Assembly: GCA_023386395.1 (NCBI GenBank)
Contig: JAEWJV010000133.1
Location: forward strand, 1 to 16,242
Origin: Bacteroidota bacterium
GTDB lineage: Bacteria > Bacteroidota > Bacteroidia > Chitinophagales > Chitinophagaceae
Reading direction: 5' to 3'
Length of the DNA: 16,242 nucleotides
The notes below the pieces were generated by a model that saw only the letters and a program-made list of their open reading frames with translations, made no database searches and was not told where the DNA came from. The translations under genes were made by a program, and so were the position numbers. Positions 1 through 7,679 of this stretch are shown here, in pieces. How positions within the stretch are numbered: position 1 is the first letter of the stretch; each line of letters opens with the position of its first letter.

Positions 1-145
1 GCTATATAAACACCTGCTGATAAATTTATGACTGGCATTTGTTTTATGACCAGACTAAGTTACTACAGGCAAAACCTGTACAAATAGCAAGTTAGTGAAC
101 GCCTTCTTTTTGTTGGTGAATGAAACACAGGAAGTTGTGAACAGA

Positions 146-177
146 TGAGAAAGCTTGCTGGCGAGCAAGCTTTCTCA
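146..177. repeat. Perfect 14-bp inverted repeat (hairpin) past the end of the surface-protein gene
   Basis: Arms tgagaaagcttgct (146-159) and agcaagctttctca (164-177) pair perfectly around a ggcg loop. The hairpin lies about 55 nt beyond the stop of the minus-strand surface-protein gene, so it could end or protect that transcript. It is not a classical intrinsic terminator, because no T tract follows it on either strand. A smaller stem (tacagg 64-69 with cctgta 75-80) lies nearby. The rest of 1-230 has frequent stops in all frames and shows no gene. Confidence 0.55.
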
Positions 178-230
178 AAATGAGACATAAAAAAAACAGT
201 ATGGGAAATTTATACTGAAGGATGATTGAT

Positions 231-3200
231 TTATCTGAGCAAAGTAATATCCCCTTTCTTATTCAGCTTTGTGCCATCAGAAAATTCGATGCTTAATGTA
301 TAGGCATATACATCCTGCGGTTGCAAAGCACCTTTAAAGCGGCCATCCCAGCCATTATTAATGCTTGATGATACAAACAGTAACTGGCCCCAGCGGTTAT
401 ATATTCTCCAGCTCATTTTACTGATGGCAAAACCCTGCACATAAATAACATCGTTTGTTCCATCTGTATTGGGTGAAAAAGCATTGGGTACATCCACAAC
501 AGGTGTTACAATAGTGGTTACGGTGGTGCACGCTGTATCGGTGCAGCCATGTTCGTTGTAGGCAATAAGGCAAACATTATACTGGCCTGATGCATTATAA
601 ATATGCGAAACCGGCAGCACAGAGCTTGTTACCAGCGAATCGCCATCGCCAAAAAACCATTTATAATTAGTGGCATTTATTGATGTGTTTGCAAACTGGT
701 ATGGCGTATTTTCTTTTGGCATTGTGGGCGTATAGGTAAACGATGCGGTTGGCCCGTTGTATACGGTAATCACCATACTGGTATCATCTGTGGGGTTGCA
801 GGTAAAATTATCGGTAGCCGTTAATCTTACAGTATAAGTTCCAGGGGTCATGTATTGATGTGTTGGTGATACTTCGGTAGAAGTATTGCCATCGCCAAAA
901 TCCCAGGTAAAATTTTGGCCTCCGGTTGAAGTGTTGGTAAACGTAACATCAAATGGTGTGCAGCCGGATGAAGGCGCTGTAAAGTTTGCCGCTAATACGG
1001 AAGCCACCCTTAATTCAAACACAGCAGAATCAGGGGAATTACAGAAAGAAGTGTCGTTAAGATAAAGTTTTACCATATAGGTGCCGGCGGCCGTATACTG
1101 GTGTGTGAGTGAAGCGGCATCGGACTGAATAACTGTACCATCGCCAAAATCCCAGGTGAAAGTGCCGGGGTTAAAATTATAACCGGCAGGCGCCACGGAA
1201 GTATTGCTGAACTGATAGTTGAACGATTCGCAGGGTGGCAGCTTAACTACATCTATGCCCAGTTGCGCCTCATTGTTTTTTGCCCTGATGGTTATATACG
1301 AAGTGTCGGCAATGTTGCAGGAAGCGGAATCAATACTTATCAGCCTTACTTTATAAGTGCCGGTATTGGTATAAGTATGACTGGTATTGGGAACGGTGGT
1401 TGTATCGCCGCTGCCGTCACCAAAATCCCACCAGTATAATTTGCCCATTGCAACAGTATCTTTAAAATCCACTGTTAGCGGAATACAGCCAATACTGTCT
1501 CTCGCAACGCCGTTAATAGAAGATTGCACGCCTGAAAAAATGCCCGATAATTCAAAGGCAATTTTTACAGCGGCCTCATTACACTGGTTACCTCCCTGCG
1601 CCGGATTGCCCGAACTCCAGGCGCCTGTTGTGGTAGGAAAAGTGCCTCTTTTACCGCAATTGGCACACACAGCCTGGTAAATAACGCCGCGCCGGTCGAA
1701 GCGGCTGGTGCCGCCATCTACATGATCGGCAGCATCGGCAGACCCCACAGAACCAAAATAACTGCCAAACAACTGGCTCATTGCATTCTTTTCCAACACA
1801 AAAAAGTAGAAATCACTCCCATCCGTCTGCTTCGAAATAGCATTGGCGGTAATGCTCATCCCCGACACATTTTGCGTTTTATAATATTTGCCATTCCCAA
1901 TACCACCCCAACCGGAAACATAAGCATTACCGCAAATGTCGACCAGAAAAGCAGTGGGTGAAATATCAGGAATGCCGGAGCCCTTGCCAAAATTTGCAGA
2001 ATACTCCACGCCAGCTAAATCAGGTTTTAATTTCGTTATAAACTGTTTGCCGTTTACCTGGTTATTATTGGCATTAAAGGGTGAATTAATAACCGGAAAG
2101 CTGTTGGTGGTTGTACCCATCACATAAGGGTAACCAAACTTATCAACCTGTACCCCGTACACCATATCGTTACCTCCTGTGCCTATATAACAGGTTTTGA
2201 GCAGCGCCGTTCCTGCCGGATTCAAAATAGATAAAAAACCGTCCACCTCTCCTCCCTGATAAGAATTATGTACAATTCCCTGTGCATTATTTCCATTCAA
2301 AGCCATGTCGGGACTGGTTGTTCCACCGGCTATATAAATATTACCTGTAACATTATTTATTGCCAGCACAAACGCAGCATCCTCACCCTTTCCGCCTAAT
2401 AAAGAGCAGGTGTAAATATTGCTTAAATCGGATGAGGCTTTGATAAAAACTCCATCCTGGAAACCACCCAGCGCTCTTTTGAAAGCATTGTCTGTAGTTT
2501 TAAAATCGCTGGATTGTGTACAGCTTGCCAGGTAAATGTTATCAGCAGCATCCACTATCACTTCACTTCTTGCATCATCGCCATAATTCCTGCGGGTGCG
2601 GTCTATACCTTCGGTTACATATTTGGGTGAAATATTGACTCCATCTGACCCGGTTCCGCCAAATTTCCGGGAAGCCAGCAAAGTCGAGCCATCCGTGCTT
2701 AGTTTGGCAAGAAAAATATCAAATGAACCGCCTGGCCCATACGTTTCACTGGTTACTGGAAAATCGTTTGAAGTGGTGCTGCCGGATATTACCAGATTCC
2801 CCTTTGAATCACAAACAAGGCTGTGCGGCTGTTCGTTACCGGCGCCACCCAAATAGGTTGCAAACAGGGCTTGCGTACCAGTTGGATTGAACTTGATTAA
2901 GGCAATATCATATCCACCGATAGGGCCTTCGCTGTTATCGCCGCCTCCAAAAGTTTGATCGTATCCACCCACATTGCGTGGATTATAGCCCTCACCAAAC
3001 ACAATACCTCCTGCATAAAAATTACCATCATTATCATAGGTTGCCGTGTAACCCCAATTATCCTGCAGGCTTCCGGCAAAAGTGGAAAATATCATTGTAG
3101 GGTCTATTACCAGCGTTGCCTTCTTATCGTATTTACCCAAATTAAAACGAACCGTATTTCCTTCTAATTTAAAAGCTCCCTTAACATTGGTTCTTGCATT

Positions 3201-3437
3201 ACTTAAAACCTGGTAACTCAAGGGGATGCTTTGATACACCTCCCCAACAGAAGTTTTAAGGGCAAGGTTACCGTACTTATTCAGCGATAGCTCATCAAGG
3301 CCCTTGAATTGCATAGCAATTTTCGACACATCGGCACCGGGATTGATAATAATGTCATATTTAAGGGTACCATTATCTGAATAATATCTTATATCAACAT
3401 TCTTATAAATATTCTTATAAGTAACGGCATTATACAC
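231..3437 (-). CDS. C-terminal part of a T9SS-secreted PKD-domain surface protein (gliding motility-associated CTD)
   Basis: This is most of a very large cell-surface protein, probably an adhesin or matrix protein; its ligand is unknown. Residue numbers refer to this 1068-aa part (add 163 for the rejoined protein). It opens with the second half of the DUF7948-type N-terminal region (TYKNIYKNVDIRYYS). Residues 120-620 carry SBBP-like beta-propeller repeats (ATYLGGAGNEQPHSLV and similar). Four PKD domains follow, with WDFGDG at 670, 762 and 845 and WFFGDG at 927. A type-B T9SS sorting domain starts at VDVPNAFSPNTDG (about 981) and contains RIYNRWGQ and NGWDGRFKG. The apparent GTG start at 3437 is not a natural beginning: homologues continue upstream, and the missing signal peptide and N-terminus are encoded at 3467-3925 in another frame. 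Read across the junction near 3470, the protein would be 1231 aa. Confidence 0.9.
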   Translation of the reverse strand: MYNAVTYKNIYKNVDIRYYSDNGTLKYDIIINPGADVSKIAMQFKGLDELSLNKYGNLALKTSVGEVYQSIPLSYQVLSNARTNVKGAFKLEGNTVRFNLGKYDKKATLVIDPTMIFSTFAGSLQDNWGYTATYDNDGNFYAGGIVFGEGYNPRNVGGYDQTFGGGDNSEGPIGGYDIALIKFNPTGTQALFATYLGGAGNEQPHSLVCDSKGNLVISGSTTSNDFPVTSETYGPGGSFDIFLAKLSTDGSTLLASRKFGGTGSDGVNISPKYVTEGIDRTRRNYGDDARSEVIVDAADNIYLASCTQSSDFKTTDNAFKRALGGFQDGVFIKASSDLSNIYTCSLLGGKGEDAAFVLAINNVTGNIYIAGGTTSPDMALNGNNAQGIVHNSYQGGEVDGFLSILNPAGTALLKTCYIGTGGNDMVYGVQVDKFGYPYVMGTTTNSFPVINSPFNANNNQVNGKQFITKLKPDLAGVEYSANFGKGSGIPDISPTAFLVDICGNAYVSGWGGIGNGKYYKTQNVSGMSITANAISKQTDGSDFYFFVLEKNAMSQLFGSYFGSVGSADAADHVDGGTSRFDRRGVIYQAVCANCGKRGTFPTTTGAWSSGNPAQGGNQCNEAAVKIAFELSGIFSGVQSSINGVARDSIGCIPLTVDFKDTVAMGKLYWWDFGDGSGDTTTVPNTSHTYTNTGTYKVRLISIDSASCNIADTSYITIRAKNNEAQLGIDVVKLPPCESFNYQFSNTSVAPAGYNFNPGTFTWDFGDGTVIQSDAASLTHQYTAAGTYMVKLYLNDTSFCNSPDSAVFELRVASVLAANFTAPSSGCTPFDVTFTNTSTGGQNFTWDFGDGNTSTEVSPTHQYMTPGTYTVRLTATDNFTCNPTDDTSMVITVYNGPTASFTYTPTMPKENTPYQFANTSINATNYKWFFGDGDSLVTSSVLPVSHIYNASGQYNVCLIAYNEHGCTDTACTTVTTIVTPVVDVPNAFSPNTDGTNDVIYVQGFAISKMSWRIYNRWGQLLFVSSSINNGWDGRFKGALQPQDVYAYTLSIEFSDGTKLNKKGDITLLR

Positions 3438-3925
3438 CCTGCATCCCCTGCGCCATTTTGTACTGTCTTTCCCAATAAAAAATTGTTTACAAGTTGGGTG
3501 GGTTTATCAGGCACAGCAACCGCATTTTCGTTTGCATTTAAAAAAGCTATTTCATAAGCATGTGAATGCAGTTTTAACTGCCGCAATGTTTTAGCCTTAA
3601 CCGCCTGCCCGTTTTTACCGGTATCTGCCTGTTCGGTTTGATGACCGCTATAAAATTCAGCCAGTTCTTTCAACTCCGTTTGATCATGCAAAACCACCCG
3701 GTAGCCGGATGGCGTTAAATTAAGCAAGCCTCCTTTAAAGTCTGTTTTAAACTTTATTGTGCTATCCCATTGCCCTTTGTTTTCAACAAACTGAAAATAC
3801 TGCGCTGAGGCATATCCTGCCGTAAACATTACAATTATAAATGCTAAAAGCCGCTTCAAATAAAAAAATTTATGTATTAAACGAACCGTATTGTCAATTG
3901 TTGTAAAACCAAAGAAGCTGTTCAA
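3389..3925 (-). CDS. N-terminal part of the same surface protein: signal peptide and start of DUF7948 region, frame-broken
   Basis: This segment supplies the missing start of the large PKD/T9SS protein. It has an export signal (KRLLAFIIVMFTAGYASA, cleavage expected before Q) followed by FVENKGQWDS, the usual opening of the DUF7948 region in Bacteroidota surface proteins. Residues up to NNFLLGK (about 153) fit the family. After that the frame reads unrelated sequence and stops 25 codons later. The adjacent frame continues as DSTKWRRGCRVYNAVTYKN, which restores the family pattern. The ATG at 3925 would give an unusual 23-residue extension before the signal peptide. A TTG at 3859 gives a textbook signal peptide (MKRLLAFI...) and may be the true start. 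As written, the gene is disrupted unless ribosomes shift frame. Confidence 0.8.
   Translation of the reverse strand: MNSFFGFTTIDNTVRLIHKFFYLKRLLAFIIVMFTAGYASAQYFQFVENKGQWDSTIKFKTDFKGGLLNLTPSGYRVVLHDQTELKELAEFYSGHQTEQADTGKNGQAVKAKTLRQLKLHSHAYEIAFLNANENAVAVPDKPTQLVNNFLLGKTVQNGAGDAGCIMPLLIRIFIRMLI
3467..3473 (-). other. Frame junction with a GGGAAAG slippery heptamer inside the surface-protein gene
   Basis: On the minus strand the codons run tt[G GGA AAG] aca, which is a canonical X-XXY-YYZ heptamer. A -1 slip here gives G-K-D-S-T-K-W and joins the two halves exactly. Insertion of one A (gga aaa gac) gives the same protein, so a one-base deletion or a sequencing error explains the site equally well. 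Downstream structure is weak: a six-pair stem aatggc/gccgtt with a 23-nt loop, 9 nt after the heptamer. Confidence 0.75.
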
Positions 3926-4036
3926 AAAAGATTTATTAACTACTTAACGGACTATCAAATAAAATCTACGCCCCGTGGTAAAACATTTAACCAGCATCCT
4001 GGCAACAGCAATAATAGACAACAAAAACAAAATACT

Positions 4037-4079
4037 ATGCAAAACAATTGACAACCATTCATGCAAAACCGTTGGCAAC
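4037..4079. repeat. Two tandem 19-bp imperfect direct repeats upstream of bioF
   Basis: The copies are atgcaaaacaattgacaac (4037-4055) and atgcaaaaccgttggcaac (4061-4079). They match at 16 of 19 positions, with a 24-bp period. They lie in the divergent spacer between the surface-protein gene and bioF, upstream of the putative bioF -7 box. They could be a paired regulator site or just repetitive intergenic DNA; the sequence alone does not say which. Confidence 0.5.
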
Positions 4080-4119
4080 TTCATCCCCTGCATGAATAAA
4101 TTTAATTGAAACATCTTCT

Positions 4120-4127
4120 TAGCTTTG
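4120..4127 (+). promoter_or_regulatory. Candidate -7 box for bioF
   Basis: TAGCTTTG matches the Bacteroidota -7 consensus TAnnTTTG and ends 16 nt before the bioF ATG. No TTG is present at the usual distance for a -33 element, so this is weak support. Confidence 0.3.
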
Positions 4128-4143
4128 AACCATACAAAGTGCG

Positions 4144-5247
4144 ATGTACGACGATTCTTTTCTTGAAAAAAAAATAAACCAGCGAAAACAACAAAATGCT
4201 TTCAGGCAGTTAAAGATGCCTGCAGGTAAAATTGATTTTTGTTCCAATGATTATCTTGGCATCGTTTATAATGATTTATTGCATGATAAAATAAAAACCG
4301 GTCTTAAAACTGGTTCCGCCGGTTCAAGGCTGCTTGCAGGTAATTATGCTTTAATTGAAGAAACTGAAAAGCAAATTGCCTTATTTCATAAAGCCGGGGC
4401 AGCTTTGATTTTTAATTCAGGTTATGATGCCAATATAGGCGTGTTAAGTTCCATTCCGCAAAAAGGCGATACCATTTTATACGATGCGCTTTGCCATGCA
4501 TCCATCCGCGATGGCATTCGCCTGTCGTTTGCGCAAAGCTTTTCATTCGCCCATAATGATATGGCAGAACTGGAAAAAAAGCTGAAAACAATCCCGGTAA
4601 CTACCGGAAGTAATATTTTCATTGTTACAGAATCGGTGTTTAGCATGGATGGCGATTTTTGCCCGCTGCAAAAAATTGTTGCCCTTTCAAAAACATACAA
4701 TGCACATGTAATAATTGATGAAGCGCATGCCATTGGTGTTATTGGCGAAAAAGGCGAAGGCTTATGCCAGTCTGAAAACCTGGAACAGGAAATATTTTGC
4801 CGGGTTTATACATTTGGCAAAGCCTGCGGCTGCCACGGCGCCGTTGTTTGTGGTTCGCAGCAACTGAAAGGTTATCTTATCAATTTTGCAAGAAGTTTTA
4901 TTTATACAACAGCTTTGCCGGAGCATGCAGCAGGCGTTATAGAGGCAAGCTATAACACCTTTCCTTTTTTAAAAGAAGAAAGGGCGCATTTGCAAAGATT
5001 GATTGAATATTTTCAGCAGGCTGCTATAAAATTCGAAAAATTACCTTCGGCAACGCCCATTCAAATTGTGATGATACCCGGTAATGAGGAAGTGAAAAAG
5101 ATTGCTGCACAATTGCAGCATGAAGGTTTTGATGTAAGAGCAATTTTATATCCCACCGTTCCTTTGAATAAAGAAAGGCTGCGCATTATAATACATGCCT
5201 TCAACACTATTGACGAAATAGAAGAACTTATTAATATTTTATCCTGA
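4144..5247 (+). CDS. bioF: 8-amino-7-oxononanoate synthase (BioF)
   Basis: This is a PLP-dependent enzyme of the alpha-oxoamine synthase family. BioF condenses pimeloyl-ACP (or -CoA) with L-alanine to 8-amino-7-oxononanoate, the first step of biotin ring assembly, in the cytosol. Visible family marks are DFCSNDYLG (31-39), GSAGSRLLAGN (57-67), a conserved His at 118 (DALCHAS), TESVFSMDGD (about 161-170), DEAHAIGVIG (192-201) and the PLP lysine K226 in YTFGKACGCHGA. The length of 367 aa is normal. The ATG at 4144 precedes a typical BioF start. No bioA, bioD or bioB lies alongside; the gene is followed after 4 nt by an rRNA methyltransferase gene. The closest alternative is 2-amino-3-ketobutyrate CoA ligase, but the DFCSNDYLG motif and the short N-terminus favour BioF. 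Confidence 0.9.
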   Translation: MYDDSFLEKKINQRKQQNAFRQLKMPAGKIDFCSNDYLGIVYNDLLHDKIKTGLKTGSAGSRLLAGNYALIEETEKQIALFHKAGAALIFNSGYDANIGVLSSIPQKGDTILYDALCHASIRDGIRLSFAQSFSFAHNDMAELEKKLKTIPVTTGSNIFIVTESVFSMDGDFCPLQKIVALSKTYNAHVIIDEAHAIGVIGEKGEGLCQSENLEQEIFCRVYTFGKACGCHGAVVCGSQQLKGYLINFARSFIYTTALPEHAAGVIEASYNTFPFLKEERAHLQRLIEYFQQAAIKFEKLPSATPIQIVMIPGNEEVKKIAAQLQHEGFDVRAILYPTVPLNKERLRIIIHAFNTIDEIEELINILS

Positions 5248-5251
5248 TATC

Positions 5252-6634
5252 TTGGAAAGAAAATTACCGGAAGCATTAATAAACAATATTGCCGATATAA
5301 AAGGTTTCAATCAGCGGGCTTTTGAAGCGGCCCATTATCACCCTCAAATAATAACCTCGGTACGCTTTAATGAAAAAAAGTATGAGCATTTTCAGCATTC
5401 TTCTGTTATAAAACATCCTCAATTCAGCCTGGATAAAAAAGTACCCTGGTGTGCATATGGTTTTTATTTAGATGAAAGGCCGCAATTTACATTCGATCCG
5501 TTGCTGCATGCGGGCGCCTATTATGTGCAGGAAGCAAGCAGCATGTTTTTATGGACGGCAGTGCAACAATTATTTAAACGTGATGCCAATATAAAAGTGT
5601 TGGATCTCTGTGCAGCTCCCGGTGGGAAAAGCACCTTACTGGCTTCTTATTTTAAGAACGCCTTAATTGTTTCGAATGAAGTAATAAAAACAAGAGCGAA
5701 TATTTTATATGAAAACATAACCAAATGGGGCTCAGAAAATGTGGTTATAACCAATAATGATGCAGCAGGCTTTCAGCGCTTGAAAAATTATTTTGATTTG
5801 ATTGTAGTTGATGCGCCATGCAGTGGCAGCGGGCTTTTCAGGAAAGATGAAAAGGCTATTGATGAATGGAGCGAAAACAATGTGAAACTGTGCAGCCAGC
5901 GCCAGCAGCGTATTATTGCGGATATATACCCTTCCTTAAAACATGATGGCATTTTAATTTATTCCACCTGTTCTTATTCGCAGGAAGAGGATGAAGATAT
6001 AGCCGACTGGATGAAGGCAACATTTAATGTTGAAAGTATAAAGTTGAATGTTGATGCTTCGTGGAATATTGATGAAACCAATTCCCTCAGGCATCATTGT
6101 TATGGCTACCGTTTCTGGCCACATAAAGTAAAAGGCGAAGGGTTTTTTATATGCGCTTTACAAAAAAACGAAACGGAAGCTTTTACAAAATCTAACCAGC
6201 AACCTTTACTTAAAATAACTAATAAAGAAGCTGCCTTGATGCAGCAATGTGTAACAGCAAACGACTGGCTGTTTTTTAAACAGGCGGATTTCCTTCGCGC
6301 CATTCATAAACAATGGAACAATGATATTGCCCTGCTGCAAAAAAATTTATACCTCAAAAAAGCAGGCATTAACCTTGGCGAAATAAAAGGCAATGATTTA
6401 ATCCCACACCATGAATTTGCTTTAAGCACAGTATTCAATGATGATATTTTTAAAATTGAATTAGACGAAGAACAGGCTTTACAATACCTGCGAAAAAAAG
6501 ACGTTGTATTAGCATCCACGCATAAAGGATGGAGTTTATGCACATATAAAAATTTTCCGCTCGGCTGGGTAAAAATTTTGCACAACCGTGTTAATAATTA
6601 TTATCCAACAGAATGGCGTATCCGTAAAGAATAA
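5252..6634 (+). CDS. RsmF/NOL1-NOP2-Sun family rRNA (cytosine-C5) methyltransferase
   Basis: This is an SAM-dependent RNA m5C methyltransferase, most like RsmF, which in E. coli methylates C1407 of 16S rRNA. The exact target here is inferred. The N-terminal RNA-binding region is followed by the SAM site LDLCAAPGGKST (117-128), motif IV DAPCSG with the release cysteine C190, and motif VI YSTCS with the nucleophile C240. Both catalytic cysteines are present. The C-terminal part (about 300-460) fits the RsmF C-terminal/PUA-like region (GINLGEIKGNDLIPHHEFAL, then GWVKI). The start is TTG at 5252, 4 nt after the bioF stop; no upstream in-frame start is available without entering bioF, so translation is probably coupled. 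The combination with bioF looks like simple co-transcription rather than shared function. Confidence 0.88.
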   Translation: MERKLPEALINNIADIKGFNQRAFEAAHYHPQIITSVRFNEKKYEHFQHSSVIKHPQFSLDKKVPWCAYGFYLDERPQFTFDPLLHAGAYYVQEASSMFLWTAVQQLFKRDANIKVLDLCAAPGGKSTLLASYFKNALIVSNEVIKTRANILYENITKWGSENVVITNNDAAGFQRLKNYFDLIVVDAPCSGSGLFRKDEKAIDEWSENNVKLCSQRQQRIIADIYPSLKHDGILIYSTCSYSQEEDEDIADWMKATFNVESIKLNVDASWNIDETNSLRHHCYGYRFWPHKVKGEGFFICALQKNETEAFTKSNQQPLLKITNKEAALMQQCVTANDWLFFKQADFLRAIHKQWNNDIALLQKNLYLKKAGINLGEIKGNDLIPHHEFALSTVFNDDIFKIELDEEQALQYLRKKDVVLASTHKGWSLCTYKNFPLGWVKILHNRVNNYYPTEWRIRKE

Positions 6635-6639
6635 ATTTG
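6632..6639 (+). promoter_or_regulatory. Candidate -7 box for the LysM gene
   Basis: TAAATTTG fits TAnnTTTG and overlaps the stop codon of the methyltransferase gene, 16 nt before the LysM ATG. No TTG lies 19-21 nt upstream, so the box may be coincidental. Confidence 0.25.
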
Positions 6640-6655
6640 CAACAAAATATAGAGC

Positions 6656-7612
6656 ATGAAGTATATAAAAGTAACCGCAGCAGCATTGGCTTTATTTCTT
6701 TCTGCACAAACATTGCAGGCCCAGTCAAATTACATTAATCATACGCTGAAACAAGGTGAAACTCTATCTGCGCTTGCCAGGGAATACAATACTTCTGTTG
6801 GAGATATTATGCGTGCCAATGGCATGCACGCAGACAGTAAACTGGTGTATGGCTCAAACATAAAAATACCTTCCACAAAGCAACAGGCAGTTGAAAGAAA
6901 CAGCAGGCCTGTTGTAAATACACCGGTGCAGGCTGCCCCTGCTTCATCAGGTGAAATAACACACCTGGTTGCCAAGGGCGAAACGCTATACAGCATCAGT
7001 AAAAAATATAACGTTACAGTTGACCAGCTTAAGGCATGGAACAATCTTACAGATAACGGCGCCAGGCTTGGCACTTTATTAATAGTTAATGAAAGCGGCT
7101 TAAATACGATGGCTAAGGCCCCTGCGCCGCAAAGGCAACAAACAGCAGCGGTAACTCCAGCGCCGCCACCACAAAAAGAACCCGTTGAAGAAAGTAAACC
7201 TGATTATAATTCAACAGCGGCAACAGATAATATATCGCCTGTGATGCAAACAGTAAATAACATGACTGCCCCGGCAGAAGATGTCACCACGTATTCGGGA
7301 GATGGTTTTTTTGCGCCGCAGTTTAAGGAAAAGAAGAGCAAGAATATGCAAACTGTTTCCGGTGTTTCCAAAACATTTAAAACGGCCAGCGGCTGGGCAG
7401 ATGGCAAATATTATATTCTTGCAAATGATATAGAACCGGGAACAATTGTAAAACTCAGTTCCGATAATGGCAGCGCGGTTTATGCCAAAGTACTCTGGAA
7501 TATGGGCGATCTTAAAGATAATGCCGGTGTTAATTTCCGCATAAGCAATGCAACAGCGGCAGCTTTGCATGTGAACGATGCCGCCAGTTTTATTTTGAAT
7601 GTAAGCTTCTGA
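6656..7612 (+). CDS. Secreted LysM-repeat protein with C-terminal RlpA-like domain
   Basis: This is a periplasmic or envelope protein predicted to bind peptidoglycan. It has a signal peptide (residues 1-22, KYIKVTAAALALFLSAQTLQA) and two LysM modules (about 28-72, LKQGETLSALAREYNTSVGDI; and 102-144, VAKGETLYSISKKYNVTVDQL). A Pro/Ala/Gln-rich low-complexity linker (about 150-235) follows. The C-terminal module (about 238-318) reads ASGWADGKYYILANDIEPGTIVKL, then YAKVLWNMGD and NFRISNATAAAL. It resembles the double-psi beta-barrel (RlpA-like) modules attached to LysM repeats in Bacteroidota; this is inference from pattern, and I see no catalytic signature, so it may be non-enzymatic. The gene starts 21 nt after the methyltransferase stop and faces the aldo/keto reductase gene. 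Confidence 0.85.
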   Translation: MKYIKVTAAALALFLSAQTLQAQSNYINHTLKQGETLSALAREYNTSVGDIMRANGMHADSKLVYGSNIKIPSTKQQAVERNSRPVVNTPVQAAPASSGEITHLVAKGETLYSISKKYNVTVDQLKAWNNLTDNGARLGTLLIVNESGLNTMAKAPAPQRQQTAAVTPAPPPQKEPVEESKPDYNSTAATDNISPVMQTVNNMTAPAEDVTTYSGDGFFAPQFKEKKSKNMQTVSGVSKTFKTASGWADGKYYILANDIEPGTIVKLSSDNGSAVYAKVLWNMGDLKDNAGVNFRISNATAAALHVNDAASFILNVSF

Positions 7613-7653
7613 TAAAAATGCAGCTCCGAACTTTATAAAGGTTTCAGAGCTGT
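7613..7653 (-). terminator. Intrinsic terminator of the aldo/keto reductase gene
   Basis: The stem cagctc (7621-7626) with gagctg (7647-7652) continues past one mismatch as gaa/ttc. On the minus strand it is followed by a T5 tract (complement of 7614-7618). It lies about 27 nt past the reductase stop in the convergent spacer, and may also weakly stop the LysM transcript, which has only a short AT-rich tail here. Confidence 0.65.
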
Positions 7654-7679
7654 ATTATATTAGAACAACTTAAAGCCCT

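Noticed and set aside
670..1500. Repeated segments in the surface-protein gene as a DNA-level tandem repeat
   Set aside because: Similarity is at protein level (PKD motifs WDFGDG) and the DNA copies are diverged, as expected for domain repeats.
1387..2856. Plus-strand open frames opposite the surface-protein gene
   Set aside because: They are short frames antisense to clear PKD/propeller coding sequence and lack any recognisable domain or start context.
3926..4143. Riboswitch in front of bioF
   Set aside because: The putative -7 box lies 16 nt before the start codon, leaving no room for an aptamer, and no strong helices are seen between it and the gene.
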